This document shows, in pieces, positions 9,274 through 18,433 of a stretch of DNA of 64,000 nt. Numbering within the stretch: the first letter of the stretch is position 1; each line of letters opens with the position of its first letter. The notes under the pieces are model-generated. The model saw only the letters and a list, made by a program, of their open reading frames with translations. It was not told the DNA's origin and did not search any database. A program made the translations under genes and the position numbers. The stretch covers positions 434,001 to 498,000 of the forward strand of contig NZ_FNEZ01000001.1 in NCBI RefSeq assembly GCF_900100375.1, written 5' to 3'. This stretch comes from Flavobacterium noncentrifugens (GTDB taxonomy: Bacteria; Bacteroidota; Bacteroidia; Flavobacteriales; Flavobacteriaceae).

Positions 9274-10677
9274 TTAGTTTTTAATTATTTTTTTAGTCAC
9301 GGTGCCTGTTTTAGATTCAATTTGGAGAAAGTAAATGCCTTTTTGGTAATCTGAAAAATCGACTGTTATTCTTTTTCCCGCTTTATGCGAAATATTTTGA
9401 ATTTGTTTTCCGCTAAGGTCAGTTACAATGATGTTTCGATCTTCAAAATTATCAAAATCGACATGAATGTTATTTACGACAGGATTTGGATAAATTGCAG
9501 CGCCACTTGAAAATGCTTTTGTATCGAGAAATCCATTGTTGTTTAAACGTGCCACCCGATTTTTTTCTTCACCGCCCGCGTGCTCAAACCAACCGCCTGC
9601 CAAGATCTTACCGTCATTTTGAAAAGAAGCGGTGTTGATCATGTTGTCAATATCAGAATCAAAACTTGTGTCGATAGATCCGTCCTGATTTAAGCGCATG
9701 ATGTATTTATTTGCTACAGACAGACCCGTTGAGGAGCCGGCAGCAATGATTTTCCCGTCAGGCTGTAACAATAAAGACGACGCCACAAGTCCATAATCTG
9801 GGCTTCGTGAAAATGTGTTGTCGAGCGTCCCATCGGGATTAATTCTCGCCAATAGTAATTTATCAACATTATTGAATGTAGAAAACCTTCCGGAAATGAT
9901 GTATTTTCCATCGGGCTGTACCGCTATTGAATTGATCGATCCATTGGAACCGGTTGTAGGATTAAATGTCGTGTCTAGCGTCCCGTCTGGATTTAAACGT
10001 GCGATTCCACCAACTGGAACACCATTGTATGTTGTGAAATTTCCTACAATCAGGATTTTCCCATTATCTAAAACCCGATGCGCTATGATGGCAATATTAT
10101 ATCCTGCATTTGAATATAAGGAACTAAAAGTCGTATCTACTGAACCATCGGCATTAAGCCTGATAATGTTGCCGCATGGAATACCATTAAACCCTGGAAA
10201 TGATCCTGTAATGATGTATTTGTCGTTTTGTTTTGATATCTGTTCCACATCGATCACACCGTTTCCGCTTGGCCCCGTTCCGGTGTTAAATGAAGTGTCT
10301 GGCATTCCGTCCTGATTGAGCCTGATGATTCCCGGACTTGAAAAACCATTAAACACGCCGAATTGCCCTACTATTAAAAGTTTTCCTTCATCTTCCAAAG
10401 CATCAAGCAATAGTGAATAATCAAACAACTCCGGTGGCGATGTAAATGTTTGATCGATGCTTCCATCTGCATTTAGACGCACCAGGCTTCTTTTTCCTGT
10501 TCCGTTAAAATCCATAAATTGCCCGCCAACAATGATTTTGCCATCGCTGAGTTGTTTCGTAATGTAGACATTTTCGTCGGCGCCTGAGCCTACATTAAAA
10601 GTGGGATCAATTGTGCCGTCTTGAGAAAAGGCCAAAACAGAATAAAAAAAAGTGATAAAGAGTAAAATTTTTTTCAT
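9274..10677 (-). CDS. delta-60 repeat protein with T9SS sorting domain
   Basis: The 467-residue product carries a signal peptide (MKKILLFITFFYSVLAFSQ). It has about seven or eight units of roughly 55 residues, each ending in a motif like DGTLDTTFN with LLQPDGKI-type strands between. This is the delta-60 repeat family, predicted beta-propeller-like surface proteins. The last 80 residues hold a T9SS type A sorting domain (YPNPVVNNIHV, then a Gly-Lys-Gln turn and KKIIKN end), so it should be exported by T9SS and anchored or released at the surface. The ATG at 10677 is preferred over an upstream in-frame codon because it begins the signal peptide and lies about 20 bases after a TATTTTTG promoter element. 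Confidence 0.88.
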   Translation of the reverse strand: MKKILLFITFFYSVLAFSQDGTIDPTFNVGSGADENVYITKQLSDGKIIVGGQFMDFNGTGKRSLVRLNADGSIDQTFTSPPELFDYSLLLDALEDEGKLLIVGQFGVFNGFSSPGIIRLNQDGMPDTSFNTGTGPSGNGVIDVEQISKQNDKYIITGSFPGFNGIPCGNIIRLNADGSVDTTFSSLYSNAGYNIAIIAHRVLDNGKILIVGNFTTYNGVPVGGIARLNPDGTLDTTFNPTTGSNGSINSIAVQPDGKYIISGRFSTFNNVDKLLLARINPDGTLDNTFSRSPDYGLVASSLLLQPDGKIIAAGSSTGLSVANKYIMRLNQDGSIDTSFDSDIDNMINTASFQNDGKILAGGWFEHAGGEEKNRVARLNNNGFLDTKAFSSGAAIYPNPVVNNIHVDFDNFEDRNIIVTDLSGKQIQNISHKAGKRITVDFSDYQKGIYFLQIESKTGTVTKKIIKN

Positions 10678-10698
10678 GACACGATTGTTTTGATCGTA

Positions 10699-10727
10699 CA
10701 AAAATAGCCATTCAATTTGTACATTTG
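10699..10727. promoter_or_regulatory. overlapping divergent promoter -7 elements (delta-60 gene and dxs)
   Basis: The minus strand carries TATTTTTG (10699-10706), pointing at the delta-60 gene. The plus strand carries TACATTTG (10720-10727), pointing at dxs. Both match the Bacteroidota TAnnTTTG element. No TTG lies at the expected distance upstream of either, so these are -7 matches only. The dxs element ends four bases before the ATG. Confidence 0.5.
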
Positions 10728-10731
10728 TTAC

Positions 10732-12501
10732 ATGCCTGAAAATTTGCTTTCACATATTCAAAATCCCGATGATTTACGCCAGCTTGACGAATCCCAATTG
10801 CCGCAGTTGGCGAAGGAATTACGCGATTTCATTATCGATGTAGTTTCGGTGAAAGAAGGCCATCTTGGCGCAAGTTTGGGTGTTGTTGAATTGACCATTG
10901 CGCTTCATTATGTATTTGACACGCCAAACGATTTGTTGGTTTGGGATGTTGGCCATCAGGCATACGGACATAAAATCCTGACCGGAAGAAAAGATATTTT
11001 CCATACCAATCGCCAACTCGGCGGAATTTCCGGTTTTCCGAAAAGAAGCGAAAGCGACTATGATACTTTTGGTGTCGGGCATTCTTCAACTGCGATTTCT
11101 GCTGCTTTGGGAATGGCGATTGCGTCGCGTTTAAACGGCGATTTTGATAAAAACCACATTGCGGTTGTGGGCGATGCTTCGATTGCTTCCGGAATGGCAT
11201 TTGAAGGCTTGAACCATGCCGGGGTTACCGATGCGAATCTGCTGGTAATTTTAAACGACAATGCGATTGGGATCGATCCGAGTGTGGGCGCATTGAAAAA
11301 TTACCTGACCGCTGTTAAAGAAGGCAAAAATCCGCGACAGAACAACATAATCAAATCCTTGAATTTTGATTATTCGGGGCCGATTGACGGACATGATATT
11401 TTTGCGGTGATCAAAGAACTAAAGCGGCTCAAAAATAAAAAAGGCCCGAAATTCCTGCATCTCATCACGACAAAAGGAAAAGGTTTAAAACAAGCCGAAC
11501 ACGATCAGGTAAAGTACCATGCGCCTGGAAAATTCGACAAGTTAACCGGTGACATTATATTCAAATCGGAAGAAAATTTGCCTCCGAAATTTCAGGATGT
11601 TTTTGGTTTGACATTGCTCGACCTGGCCCGAAAAAATGAAAAGATCATCGGGATTACACCCGCGATGCCTACGGGAAGTTCGTTAAAATTTATGATGGAC
11701 GAATTTCCGCAGCGTGCCTTTGACGTTGGCATTGCTGAACAGCACGCGGTGACTTTAGCAGCAGGAATGGCAACCCAGGGCATGATCGTGTATTGCAATA
11801 TTTATTCGACATTTCTGCAACGCGCTTACGATCAGTTGATCCACGATGTGGCTTTGCAGGATCTTCCGGTGATTTTTTGCCTGGATCGTGCGGGATTGGT
11901 TGGTGAAGATGGCGCGACGCACCACGGCGTTTTCGATCTGGCGTATTTGCGCTGCATCCCGAATATGATCGTGTATTCGCCTATGGATGAAATCGCGCTC
12001 CGCAACATTTTATATTCGGCTCAATTGGGACTCGAACATCCGATTGCCATCCGTTATCCCCGCGGCCGCGGAACGGTAGAACATTGGCAGCAGCCTTATG
12101 AAAAATTAGAAATCGGGAAAGCTTTTTTGTTGAAATCAGGAACAAAAGCAGCCGTTTTATCGAATGGCCCGATTGGCAATCATGTGGCTCTGGCGCTTCA
12201 GAACATTGGAAATCCGGAAACCATTGCGCATTATGATTTTGCTTTCGTAAAACCGCTTGACGAACAATTGCTGCACCTCATTTTTACTTCTTTTGAAACA
12301 GTCATTACCGTTGAAGACGGCGTTCTTAAAGGCGGATTTGGAAGTGCGATCGCCGAATTTTCTGCACTGCACCAGTATGCAACCCACATTAAATCACTCG
12401 GGATTCCCGATGAATTTATAGAACATGGAACGGTGGATGAATTACAACGATATAGTAATTTAGACGTTAAAAGTTTGGAAATCCTTTTCCAGGCTTATTG
12501 A
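10732..12501 (+). CDS. dxs: 1-deoxy-D-xylulose-5-phosphate synthase
   Basis: The enzyme condenses pyruvate and glyceraldehyde-3-phosphate, the first step of the MEP isoprenoid pathway, using thiamine diphosphate (TPP). The 589-residue protein has GHLGASLG near H44, the GHQAYGHK histidines at 75 and 80, GHSST at 116-120, a TPP motif GDAS (147-150) followed by N175, and the transketolase glutamate E336 in AEQHAVTLAAGMA. It is slightly shorter than the usual 620 residues. The ATG at 10732 is chosen; an in-frame TTG upstream falls inside the promoter element. The gene stands alone, divergent from the delta-60 gene, with a DUF3078 gene 36 bp downstream. Confidence 0.96.
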   Translation: MPENLLSHIQNPDDLRQLDESQLPQLAKELRDFIIDVVSVKEGHLGASLGVVELTIALHYVFDTPNDLLVWDVGHQAYGHKILTGRKDIFHTNRQLGGISGFPKRSESDYDTFGVGHSSTAISAALGMAIASRLNGDFDKNHIAVVGDASIASGMAFEGLNHAGVTDANLLVILNDNAIGIDPSVGALKNYLTAVKEGKNPRQNNIIKSLNFDYSGPIDGHDIFAVIKELKRLKNKKGPKFLHLITTKGKGLKQAEHDQVKYHAPGKFDKLTGDIIFKSEENLPPKFQDVFGLTLLDLARKNEKIIGITPAMPTGSSLKFMMDEFPQRAFDVGIAEQHAVTLAAGMATQGMIVYCNIYSTFLQRAYDQLIHDVALQDLPVIFCLDRAGLVGEDGATHHGVFDLAYLRCIPNMIVYSPMDEIALRNILYSAQLGLEHPIAIRYPRGRGTVEHWQQPYEKLEIGKAFLLKSGTKAAVLSNGPIGNHVALALQNIGNPETIAHYDFAFVKPLDEQLLHLIFTSFETVITVEDGVLKGGFGSAIAEFSALHQYATHIKSLGIPDEFIEHGTVDELQRYSNLDVKSLEILFQAY

Positions 12502-12537
12502 AATTGCCCATTTTTGCACTTTTAAAACAAGTCGGAA

Positions 12538-13533
12538 ATGAAAACATCTTTTTTATATTCAATTTTCTTTTTTTGTATGTCGGCGGGTATGTCTGCACAA
12601 ACGGTTGACACTTTGATTGTTGCACGGGACACTTTGAAAGTCATTGTTCAGGACACGCTCAAAACTGCTCCGGTTGCCGTATCGCATTGGGAAAAGAAAA
12701 ACATTGTGGGTTTTGATTTGAATGAAATTGCTTTTGTGAATTGGAGCGCGGGTGGAATCAGCTCGGTTTCAGGGTTACTCAAAGGGAGTTTTATCCGAAG
12801 ATATGTAAGCGATAATGTAAAATGGGGCAATGAACTCATCGTTCGCTATGGCGTAAACAAGCAGGACGGCATTGAATTCAGGAAAACCGACGATGCATTT
12901 CAATTTGTATCCACTTTTGGCTATCGGAAGGACACGCTTTCGAATTGGTACCATTCCGCAAAATTTAATTTCAATACCCAATTTACCAGTGGTTATTCGT
13001 ATCCGAACATTGACGAATCGGTTTCGGGACCGTTTGCGCCAGCTTATACTTTTCTTGGTGTTGGGGCCGAATATGCCAATAAAGAAAAAAAGATCAATGT
13101 TTACATTTCGCCATTGACTTTAAAAAACACATTGGTACTCAATCAGCGGTTGGCCGATCAGGGTGCGTTTGGTGTAAAAAAAGCCATTTATGACGGCGAC
13201 GGCAATTTGGTCAAAGAAGGCGAACGGTCGAAAACGGAACTTGGTATTTTGGTGACTACGGCTTATAAAACCGAGATCCTGAAGAACATCAATCTTGAAA
13301 ACCGTTTGAGCCTGTATTCTGATTACATCAATAAATTTGGGAATATCGATGTGGATTGGCAGCTGCAACTGGATTTGGTCGTAAACAAATATGTCAGGGC
13401 GAATATCGGCAGCCATTTGATTTATGACGACGATATTAAGGCTACAGAAGATGTCGACGGCGTTCAGGTTTTGGTTGGCCCAAAAATACAGCTGAAACAA
13501 ATGCTTGGAATTGGAATCGAATACAGTTTTTAA
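12538..13533 (+). CDS. DUF3078 outer-membrane-type protein
   Basis: This 331-residue protein has a signal peptide (about 1-20, ending MSAQ) and a body of alternating beta strands ending in a terminal Phe (IGIEYSF), as in outer-membrane barrels. The stretch NEIAFVNWSAGGISSVSG is the hallmark of the Bacteroidota family DUF3078. The family has no established function. The gene follows dxs by 36 bp and may be read from its transcript. A strong bidirectional terminator separates it from the convergent M36 peptidase gene. Confidence 0.8.
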   Translation: MKTSFLYSIFFFCMSAGMSAQTVDTLIVARDTLKVIVQDTLKTAPVAVSHWEKKNIVGFDLNEIAFVNWSAGGISSVSGLLKGSFIRRYVSDNVKWGNELIVRYGVNKQDGIEFRKTDDAFQFVSTFGYRKDTLSNWYHSAKFNFNTQFTSGYSYPNIDESVSGPFAPAYTFLGVGAEYANKEKKINVYISPLTLKNTLVLNQRLADQGAFGVKKAIYDGDGNLVKEGERSKTELGILVTTAYKTEILKNINLENRLSLYSDYINKFGNIDVDWQLQLDLVVNKYVRANIGSHLIYDDDIKATEDVDGVQVLVGPKIQLKQMLGIGIEYSF

Positions 13534-13598
13534 AACCAAAGTATTTTCCTAAAATGTGTATCTTAAATTTCAAGCGACTCGAATAATAAACGGCAAAA

Positions 13599-13668
13599 TT
13601 AGCCATGAATTACACGAATTCCCACAAATTGTTTCGTGTTGATTTGTATAATTCGTACCAAAAAAACC
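13599..13668. repeat. degenerate inverted phrase repeat
   Basis: The phrase GAATTACACGAATTC and, inverted about 30 bp on, GAATTATACAAATC form an imperfect inverted repeat between convergent genes. Phrases of the attcgtgtaattcgtg type recur in intergenic DNA of many Bacteroidota (recall). No gene is visible here. Confidence 0.4.
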
Positions 13669-13701
13669 TTTATACAATTATTTAGGATAACATTAAAAAC
13701 A

Positions 13702-13733
13702 AAAAACCCGGAGCGCAAACTCCGGGTTTTTTT
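13702..13733. terminator. bidirectional terminator
   Basis: The stem AAACCCGGAG pairs with CTCCGGGTTT around a six-base loop. It is flanked by A and T runs on both sides and serves the two convergent genes. Confidence 0.9.
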
Positions 13734-13748
13734 ATGATTTGAAAAATA

Positions 13749-16448
13749 TTATTTAAGAATAATTTTCTCTGTGTAATTGAAATCTGCAGTATTTACTTTC
13801 AATACGTAAATTCCTTTTTGAAGGCTGCTTAAGTTGATTGATTTTTCAACGCTGAAGTGGTCTTCATTTTGGCTGAAAACGATTCTTCCGTTGATGTCTA
13901 CAACCTGTAGGTTCACTTTTCCAACGTACTGGCTTACGCGAACATTAACAATTCCTGTTGCAGGGTTTGGATACACTCTGAGTGTATTTTCTTTTGTGAA
14001 ATTTGAAGTTGCAAGTAAAGGGAATGGTGTAAAATCTTCGGTTTGATCGTTACAATCATTTGCGCTTCCTGAGCTGGCGTTAAGCCCCATTCCTCTTCTT
14101 CTGAATACTTCTGCGATCAAGTTGTGGTCTACACCGCCTGTAGCCATGTCTGCAGCAAACAAGTTGTCTCTCGCGCTGATGATCGAAGCAGTATTACATG
14201 CCTGAAGTTTCAAAGCATCCAATACAAGTTGCATTACTTTGTTGTTTCCACCGGTTCCAGTGTAAATGTTGGCATCAAAACCATATCTGTTGATGTAAGC
14301 CCACGATAGATCCCATAATACACTTGTCCATGTTTCACCAACCACGTATCTGTAACCTGTATCTGCAGGATCAGTTGGAATTGGAGAGTTTGAATTCACC
14401 AATGTTCTTGGGTTAATCGTCATGTCTGTAGAATATGGATATTCCCTGATACCTGCACCATCGTTAGGCTCGTTATAAACATAAGTACCAACGGTTACCG
14501 GATTTGTACCTACGTCTGTAGATTTAATCTGCATCATCAATCCAAACCAGTCAGACCAGCCCTCACCCATTTGCTCGTAATTGGTCATACAAGAACTATT
14601 TGTGATAGGCCCGATTAATTTGGTAGAAATACCATGTCCATATTCGTGAGAAATGATTGTATTGTCAAAGTCACCATCAGCATACAAATATAAATCTGCA
14701 GGAGCTTCTAATTTTAAGTTTACAGTACCTAAAGCCAATTGGTCAACAAATTGCTGTCCTATTTCAGCAGTAACAAAAACTGCAGGAATTGTAATTCCCA
14801 AAAGCCCTTCAGAACTCATTGAAAGCCTTTGTGGGTTAGCTACAACCGTATCATAAACAATTACTGCCAATGCGCCTGCATCCTGAGCATTTTTAACTTT
14901 ATTAGAAAAGTTACAGTTTCCTCTCCTGATCAAAGCAATTTTACCTGCTATGTCAAGGCTGTTTGTAGGCACTACACATGCATTGTGTGCGCTGACAGGA
15001 TTTGAATTTGGGTTTGGTGCATTTGTGTATAGAACCAAATCAGACGTAATTCCGTTTGGTGCTGTTGGCACAGGAATACGATCTGTAGTATCAAAAACAT
15101 TAGTAGTTGCTGCATAAGCACCTGCAATTGCCGCAGGAGAATTTACAGTAATGAAATTTGTCGGAGGTGCTCCTGCATTCCATAAAAACATCTGTACTCT
15201 TGGTCTTCCACCGTCGTTTGGCGTAGAAAAGTTAGCGTTGTTTAATGTTGGTGTCGTTTGTGAATAACCATCTTGTGCATCTCCAAAAACAGCATCACCG
15301 GTTGCAGATACCGTTCCGCCTTTACCGTAATTGTTTTGTTGGAAATTTCCACTCGCTTCGTTAAATCCATATTGATACCAAACATCGTGCATGATATTGA
15401 CCATGTAAAATAAGTTTGTTACCGATGCTGATGTATAAGCGGTTGGTTGTTGCCATGGCCCCAGAAAAGGGAAATCAAAGTTTAAATCTGCACCACCGTC
15501 AGCCCTGATCCCATTTCCATTGTTCCCGTCTGCATCTTCTTGCGCAAGGACATTGTTACCTCTTGTGTAAGTAAATCTAAGTGCAGCACTTGTTCCGCCT
15601 ATTGTAGAGTTTGTATCGTGCCATCCGTTTGGAGAAGCCACTGTATTGGCAGGGCTTGAAATCAACTGAAACGGACTGTGGCTTGGGCTTGTATAGTTAT
15701 AAGGAATAACTTTATATGAACCTGCCTGAGCTTCAACTACTGATGAAGTCGTATTGTTGAAAGCATTTTTCGTAAAACTAAAATCACCTGAATGATCGTG
15801 GTTATGGGCACCACCATGTCTTAGCTCACCGAAACTACAACGAACAGTCAAGTCGTTTTTTTCAAGAATGTTCCCATTAAGTGCATCAATTCTCAAATCC
15901 CACAATTCACTTGAACCAGGAGCATAGAATTGCAATGCCCAAGCCAACATTAAATTATTGTCTTTTGTAATTTGGTATACTAATTTCGCGGTGATCAGAT
16001 CTTCCTGAAGCCCGTCATTCAACATCATTGATTTTGCATTTGTCGTTTCAGAAACAGAGAAAACCGGCAAGCCAACGATTCCTACTTTTGCATAAGCGCT
16101 TTTAGCTGCATCAATTGCAGTGAGTCTTGGAGTGACAGAATTTGCTTTGCCTGCAATGTTGCTTTTAAAGTTGTTAACAACATTCGTGACGTTTCCATCT
16201 TTAACCCATACGTTAGATATAGCGTTAAAAATTTCGATCCCCTGATACCTTTGCGCTACGTGAACACTGGTAATTTTTGTTGTTTCAGAATAGTTCTCAC
16301 CGGCAATTGCCCAGTCAGAAACATCTTGCTTTAACAATCCCATTTTAGCATAATTGCTATTGAAATAGGCTTGGATTTTCTGGGCCTTATCCTGGGAAAA
16401 ACCCGTCAAAGACACCAGAAAAACGATCAATAGTGTAATTTTTTTCAT
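13749..16448 (-). CDS. M36 (fungalysin-type) metallopeptidase, T9SS cargo
   Basis: The product is a secreted zinc protease of 899 residues. It has a signal peptide (MKKITLLIVFLVSLTGFSQ), an N-terminal FTP/PepSY-like inhibitory propeptide (to about 200), and an M36 catalytic domain with HEYGH at about 601-605 and the third-ligand motif EGWSDWFGLMMQ. A protease-associated (PA) domain is inserted ahead of the HEYGH motif (about 450-570, recognised by ALIRRGNCNF and VIVYDT). A T9SS type A sorting domain (VYPNPATGIVNV to EKIILK) closes the chain. The ATG at 16448 is chosen because a TATGTTTG -7 element lies about 20 bases upstream; an earlier in-frame Met would leave a nine-residue extension. Likely role: extracellular protein digestion. 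Confidence 0.93.
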   Translation of the reverse strand: MKKITLLIVFLVSLTGFSQDKAQKIQAYFNSNYAKMGLLKQDVSDWAIAGENYSETTKITSVHVAQRYQGIEIFNAISNVWVKDGNVTNVVNNFKSNIAGKANSVTPRLTAIDAAKSAYAKVGIVGLPVFSVSETTNAKSMMLNDGLQEDLITAKLVYQITKDNNLMLAWALQFYAPGSSELWDLRIDALNGNILEKNDLTVRCSFGELRHGGAHNHDHSGDFSFTKNAFNNTTSSVVEAQAGSYKVIPYNYTSPSHSPFQLISSPANTVASPNGWHDTNSTIGGTSAALRFTYTRGNNVLAQEDADGNNGNGIRADGGADLNFDFPFLGPWQQPTAYTSASVTNLFYMVNIMHDVWYQYGFNEASGNFQQNNYGKGGTVSATGDAVFGDAQDGYSQTTPTLNNANFSTPNDGGRPRVQMFLWNAGAPPTNFITVNSPAAIAGAYAATTNVFDTTDRIPVPTAPNGITSDLVLYTNAPNPNSNPVSAHNACVVPTNSLDIAGKIALIRRGNCNFSNKVKNAQDAGALAVIVYDTVVANPQRLSMSSEGLLGITIPAVFVTAEIGQQFVDQLALGTVNLKLEAPADLYLYADGDFDNTIISHEYGHGISTKLIGPITNSSCMTNYEQMGEGWSDWFGLMMQIKSTDVGTNPVTVGTYVYNEPNDGAGIREYPYSTDMTINPRTLVNSNSPIPTDPADTGYRYVVGETWTSVLWDLSWAYINRYGFDANIYTGTGGNNKVMQLVLDALKLQACNTASIISARDNLFAADMATGGVDHNLIAEVFRRRGMGLNASSGSANDCNDQTEDFTPFPLLATSNFTKENTLRVYPNPATGIVNVRVSQYVGKVNLQVVDINGRIVFSQNEDHFSVEKSINLSSLQKGIYVLKVNTADFNYTEKIILK

Positions 16449-16468
16449 AATTTTAGATTTTTGATGCA

Positions 16469-16476
16469 CAAACATA
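16469..16476 (-). promoter_or_regulatory. -7 element of the M36 peptidase gene
   Basis: TATGTTTG on the minus strand matches TAnnTTTG and ends 20 bases before the ATG at 16448. No TTG is found at the standard spacing. Confidence 0.45.
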
Positions 16477-16521
16477 ATGATTTTTTAAATTAAATTGTAT
16501 GCCGCATTCAATATTAACGCA

Positions 16522-17868
16522 CTAATCTTTATAACCCAAGATGTTCCGATAGTAAATGAGTGCGTTCCCATCGGTTAAAAGCGAGATAAAATGCGAGATG
16601 TGCAGCAGCCTTTCATACAGGTTTTCTTTTTCAAGATGGTGCCTTTCGGGTAGGATTTTCATCAGCAGATTGTCATAATTGGTGGCGTTTCCGTCAAATT
16701 TATTGTTGTAAGCCGTAATGAATTTATCGAGCAAAGTGTTGATAATCTGATATCCGGTCAATTCCTTTTCAATCACTTCGCGGCTCTGGTAAATGTTTTT
16801 GACACTTAATTTAATGATGTCATCCATTTGCGCTTTGTATTTGCTTTTGTCCATTAAAGCGTATGGAAATTTACCCCGCAAAATCAATTCCTCATTTTCT
16901 GCAAACACTTTTACGGCGTCCTGAATCAGGCTCCCGATCGCAAGCGCACGCAAATAACTGATGCGGTCTTCTTTGGTTTGCAACGATTTGTATTTGTTCG
17001 TATCGATGCTGTCTTTAACGAGTTTGATCAGGTATTCCAAAGCATAATCTTCTGAAACCAAACCTAAATTAATGCCGTCTTCAAAGTCAATGATCGTATA
17101 ACAAATATCATCCGCAGCTTCAACCAAATAAGCCAATGGATGCCGTTCAAAACCGATGTCATTTCCGGATTTATTTGGGATCAACCCCAACTCTGCAGCG
17201 ACTTCCTCAAAGAATTTTTTATCGTTTTGGAAGAAACCGTATTTTTTATCTGCAATATTCGATGTTGGTTTTTTAGGCAGACTTTCTTTCGGGTATTTCA
17301 TAAAAGCGCCTAATGTGGCATACGAAATCCGGAGTCCGCCTTCATTTCCAGGACGCGAACTCGTCAACACCGAAAATCCATTCGCATTGCCTTCAAAATC
17401 AACCAGATCCTGCCATTGTTTTTCCGTTAACTGTGATTTGTATTTTTGGCCGTTGCCAATTTTAAAATATTCACCGATGGCTTTTTCACCCGAATGCCCG
17501 AACGGCGGATTTCCAATGTCGTGCGCCAAGGAAGCGGCAGCGACAATCGCCCCGAAATCATTCATGTGAAAACCGTGGATTTCTTTTAAATGCGGGTATT
17601 TTTCGAGTATTTGTTTTCCGGCAAGTCTTCCTAATGACCGTCCAACGACTGAAACTTCAAGGCTGTGCGTCAAGCGCGTATGCACAAAATCGGTCTTCGA
17701 AAGCGGAATGACCTGCGTTTTGTCCTGCAAACTGCGAAACGCCGATGAAAATATGATCCGGTCATAATCGACTTCAAAACCCAAACGCGTATCAAGTTCT
17801 TCTTTTCGAAGCCTTTTGCCTTTATCGCCTTGTTTCCTAAGCGATAACAGTTGTTCCCATTGCATCAT
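16522..17868 (-). CDS. dgt: dGTP triphosphohydrolase (dGTPase)
   Basis: This 448-residue HD-domain enzyme hydrolyses dGTP to deoxyguanosine and tripolyphosphate, shaping dNTP pools. Metal ligands are visible in TRLTHSLEVSVVGR (His), SLAHDIGNPPFGHSGE (His-Asp) and a later VEAADDICYTIIDFEDG aspartate. The N-terminal RIIFSSAFRSLQDKTQV segment is typical of the family. Two Met codons open the frame; the first is used. It lies 5 bp downstream of a small 82-residue gene and is almost certainly cotranscribed with it. Confidence 0.95.
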   Translation of the reverse strand: MMQWEQLLSLRKQGDKGKRLRKEELDTRLGFEVDYDRIIFSSAFRSLQDKTQVIPLSKTDFVHTRLTHSLEVSVVGRSLGRLAGKQILEKYPHLKEIHGFHMNDFGAIVAAASLAHDIGNPPFGHSGEKAIGEYFKIGNGQKYKSQLTEKQWQDLVDFEGNANGFSVLTSSRPGNEGGLRISYATLGAFMKYPKESLPKKPTSNIADKKYGFFQNDKKFFEEVAAELGLIPNKSGNDIGFERHPLAYLVEAADDICYTIIDFEDGINLGLVSEDYALEYLIKLVKDSIDTNKYKSLQTKEDRISYLRALAIGSLIQDAVKVFAENEELILRGKFPYALMDKSKYKAQMDDIIKLSVKNIYQSREVIEKELTGYQIINTLLDKFITAYNNKFDGNATNYDNLLMKILPERHHLEKENLYERLLHISHFISLLTDGNALIYYRNILGYKD

Positions 17869-17873
17869 GTGAT

Positions 17874-18122
17874 TTACGATTTGTATTTGTCGTCCGGATT
17901 TTCCTTCGCGTTCGCCAGAAAGAAATTACGTGATTTTTGCGGATACCAGCCAGCGCTCGCATCGCTTGGATTGGCAATGATGGTTTTGATGTTGATCTCG
18001 TCGCCGACCTTAAATTTGTTCTGCTCTGTGTATTTATAATCCAATAAATATTCGCCGCAGAAGTAATTGCCGTGTTCGTCTTTTTCTATGATTCCGGTGT
18101 AAACGCCTTTTTGTTTGGTCAT
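17874..18122 (-). CDS. small conserved hypothetical protein
   Basis: This 82-residue soluble protein is rich in charged and aromatic residues, with no signal peptide or membrane segment. The segment KVGDEINIKT suggests a small beta-barrel-like fold, but I do not recognise the family. The gene is 5 bp upstream of dgt on the same strand, which supports it being real and cotranscribed. Its TAA stop lies in a phrase (AAATCGTAAATCAC) that resembles repeats after ade and upstream of this gene. No function is proposed. Confidence 0.65.
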   Translation of the reverse strand: MTKQKGVYTGIIEKDEHGNYFCGEYLLDYKYTEQNKFKVGDEINIKTIIANPSDASAGWYPQKSRNFFLANAKENPDDKYKS

Positions 18123-18186
18123 GGTTTTGGATATTTGATTTACGGTGTGTAAATGTACGGTTGATTGAATTAAAATAATTTGATGA

Positions 18187-18228
18187 AACGCGGATTTTGA
18201 ATGATGAACGCAGATTCACGCAGATTTT
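18187..18228. repeat. phrase repeat ACGCRGATT
   Basis: Three near-copies of CGCRGATT in 42 bp (ACGCGGATTTTG, ACGCAGATTC, ACGCAGATTTT) form a low-complexity phrase repeat of a kind common between Bacteroidota genes. Together with repeat copy 2 it fills the 311-bp gap between the 82-residue gene and nrdA, where I see no gene. Confidence 0.45.
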
Positions 18229-18283
18229 ATTTCGTTGGAAAGACGAAACATTCAGTGATGCAATTCATGACCCGAAGCGGTAA

Positions 18284-18366
18284 CCCTAGCCCTGATTGCA
18301 ACGGAAATCCTGCTGGCGTAACGCAGTGCAGACAGCAGATTGCAGTGAAAAGCAGGAAATAGCTCC
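18284..18366 (-). repeat. dispersed structured repeat, copy 2
   Basis: Read on the minus strand it begins GGAGCTATTTCCTG and ends CAGGGCTAGGG. Relative to copies 1, 3 and 5 the outer stem CCGG/CCGG is changed to CCTG/CAGG. The inner TTTT/AAAA stem is replaced by TGCTG/CAGCA. Both changes keep the pairing. It lies downstream of nrdA in the same orientation. Confidence 0.78.
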
Positions 18367-18401
18367 TAAAAAATAAACAGCCATCAATAAAGACGGCTGT
18401 T
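18367..18401 (-). terminator. nrdA terminator
   Basis: On the minus strand AACAGCC pairs with GGCTGTT around a 12-base loop and is followed by a T-rich run (TTATTTTTTA). It lies 33 bases past the nrdA stop. Confidence 0.75.
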
Positions 18402-18433
18402 CAAATATATATAAATATTGTAAAATCTGATTA

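Noticed and set aside
10640..10731. Possible thiamine (TPP) riboswitch before dxs
   Set aside because: No thi-box sequence or fold is visible, and the promoter element almost touches the start codon.
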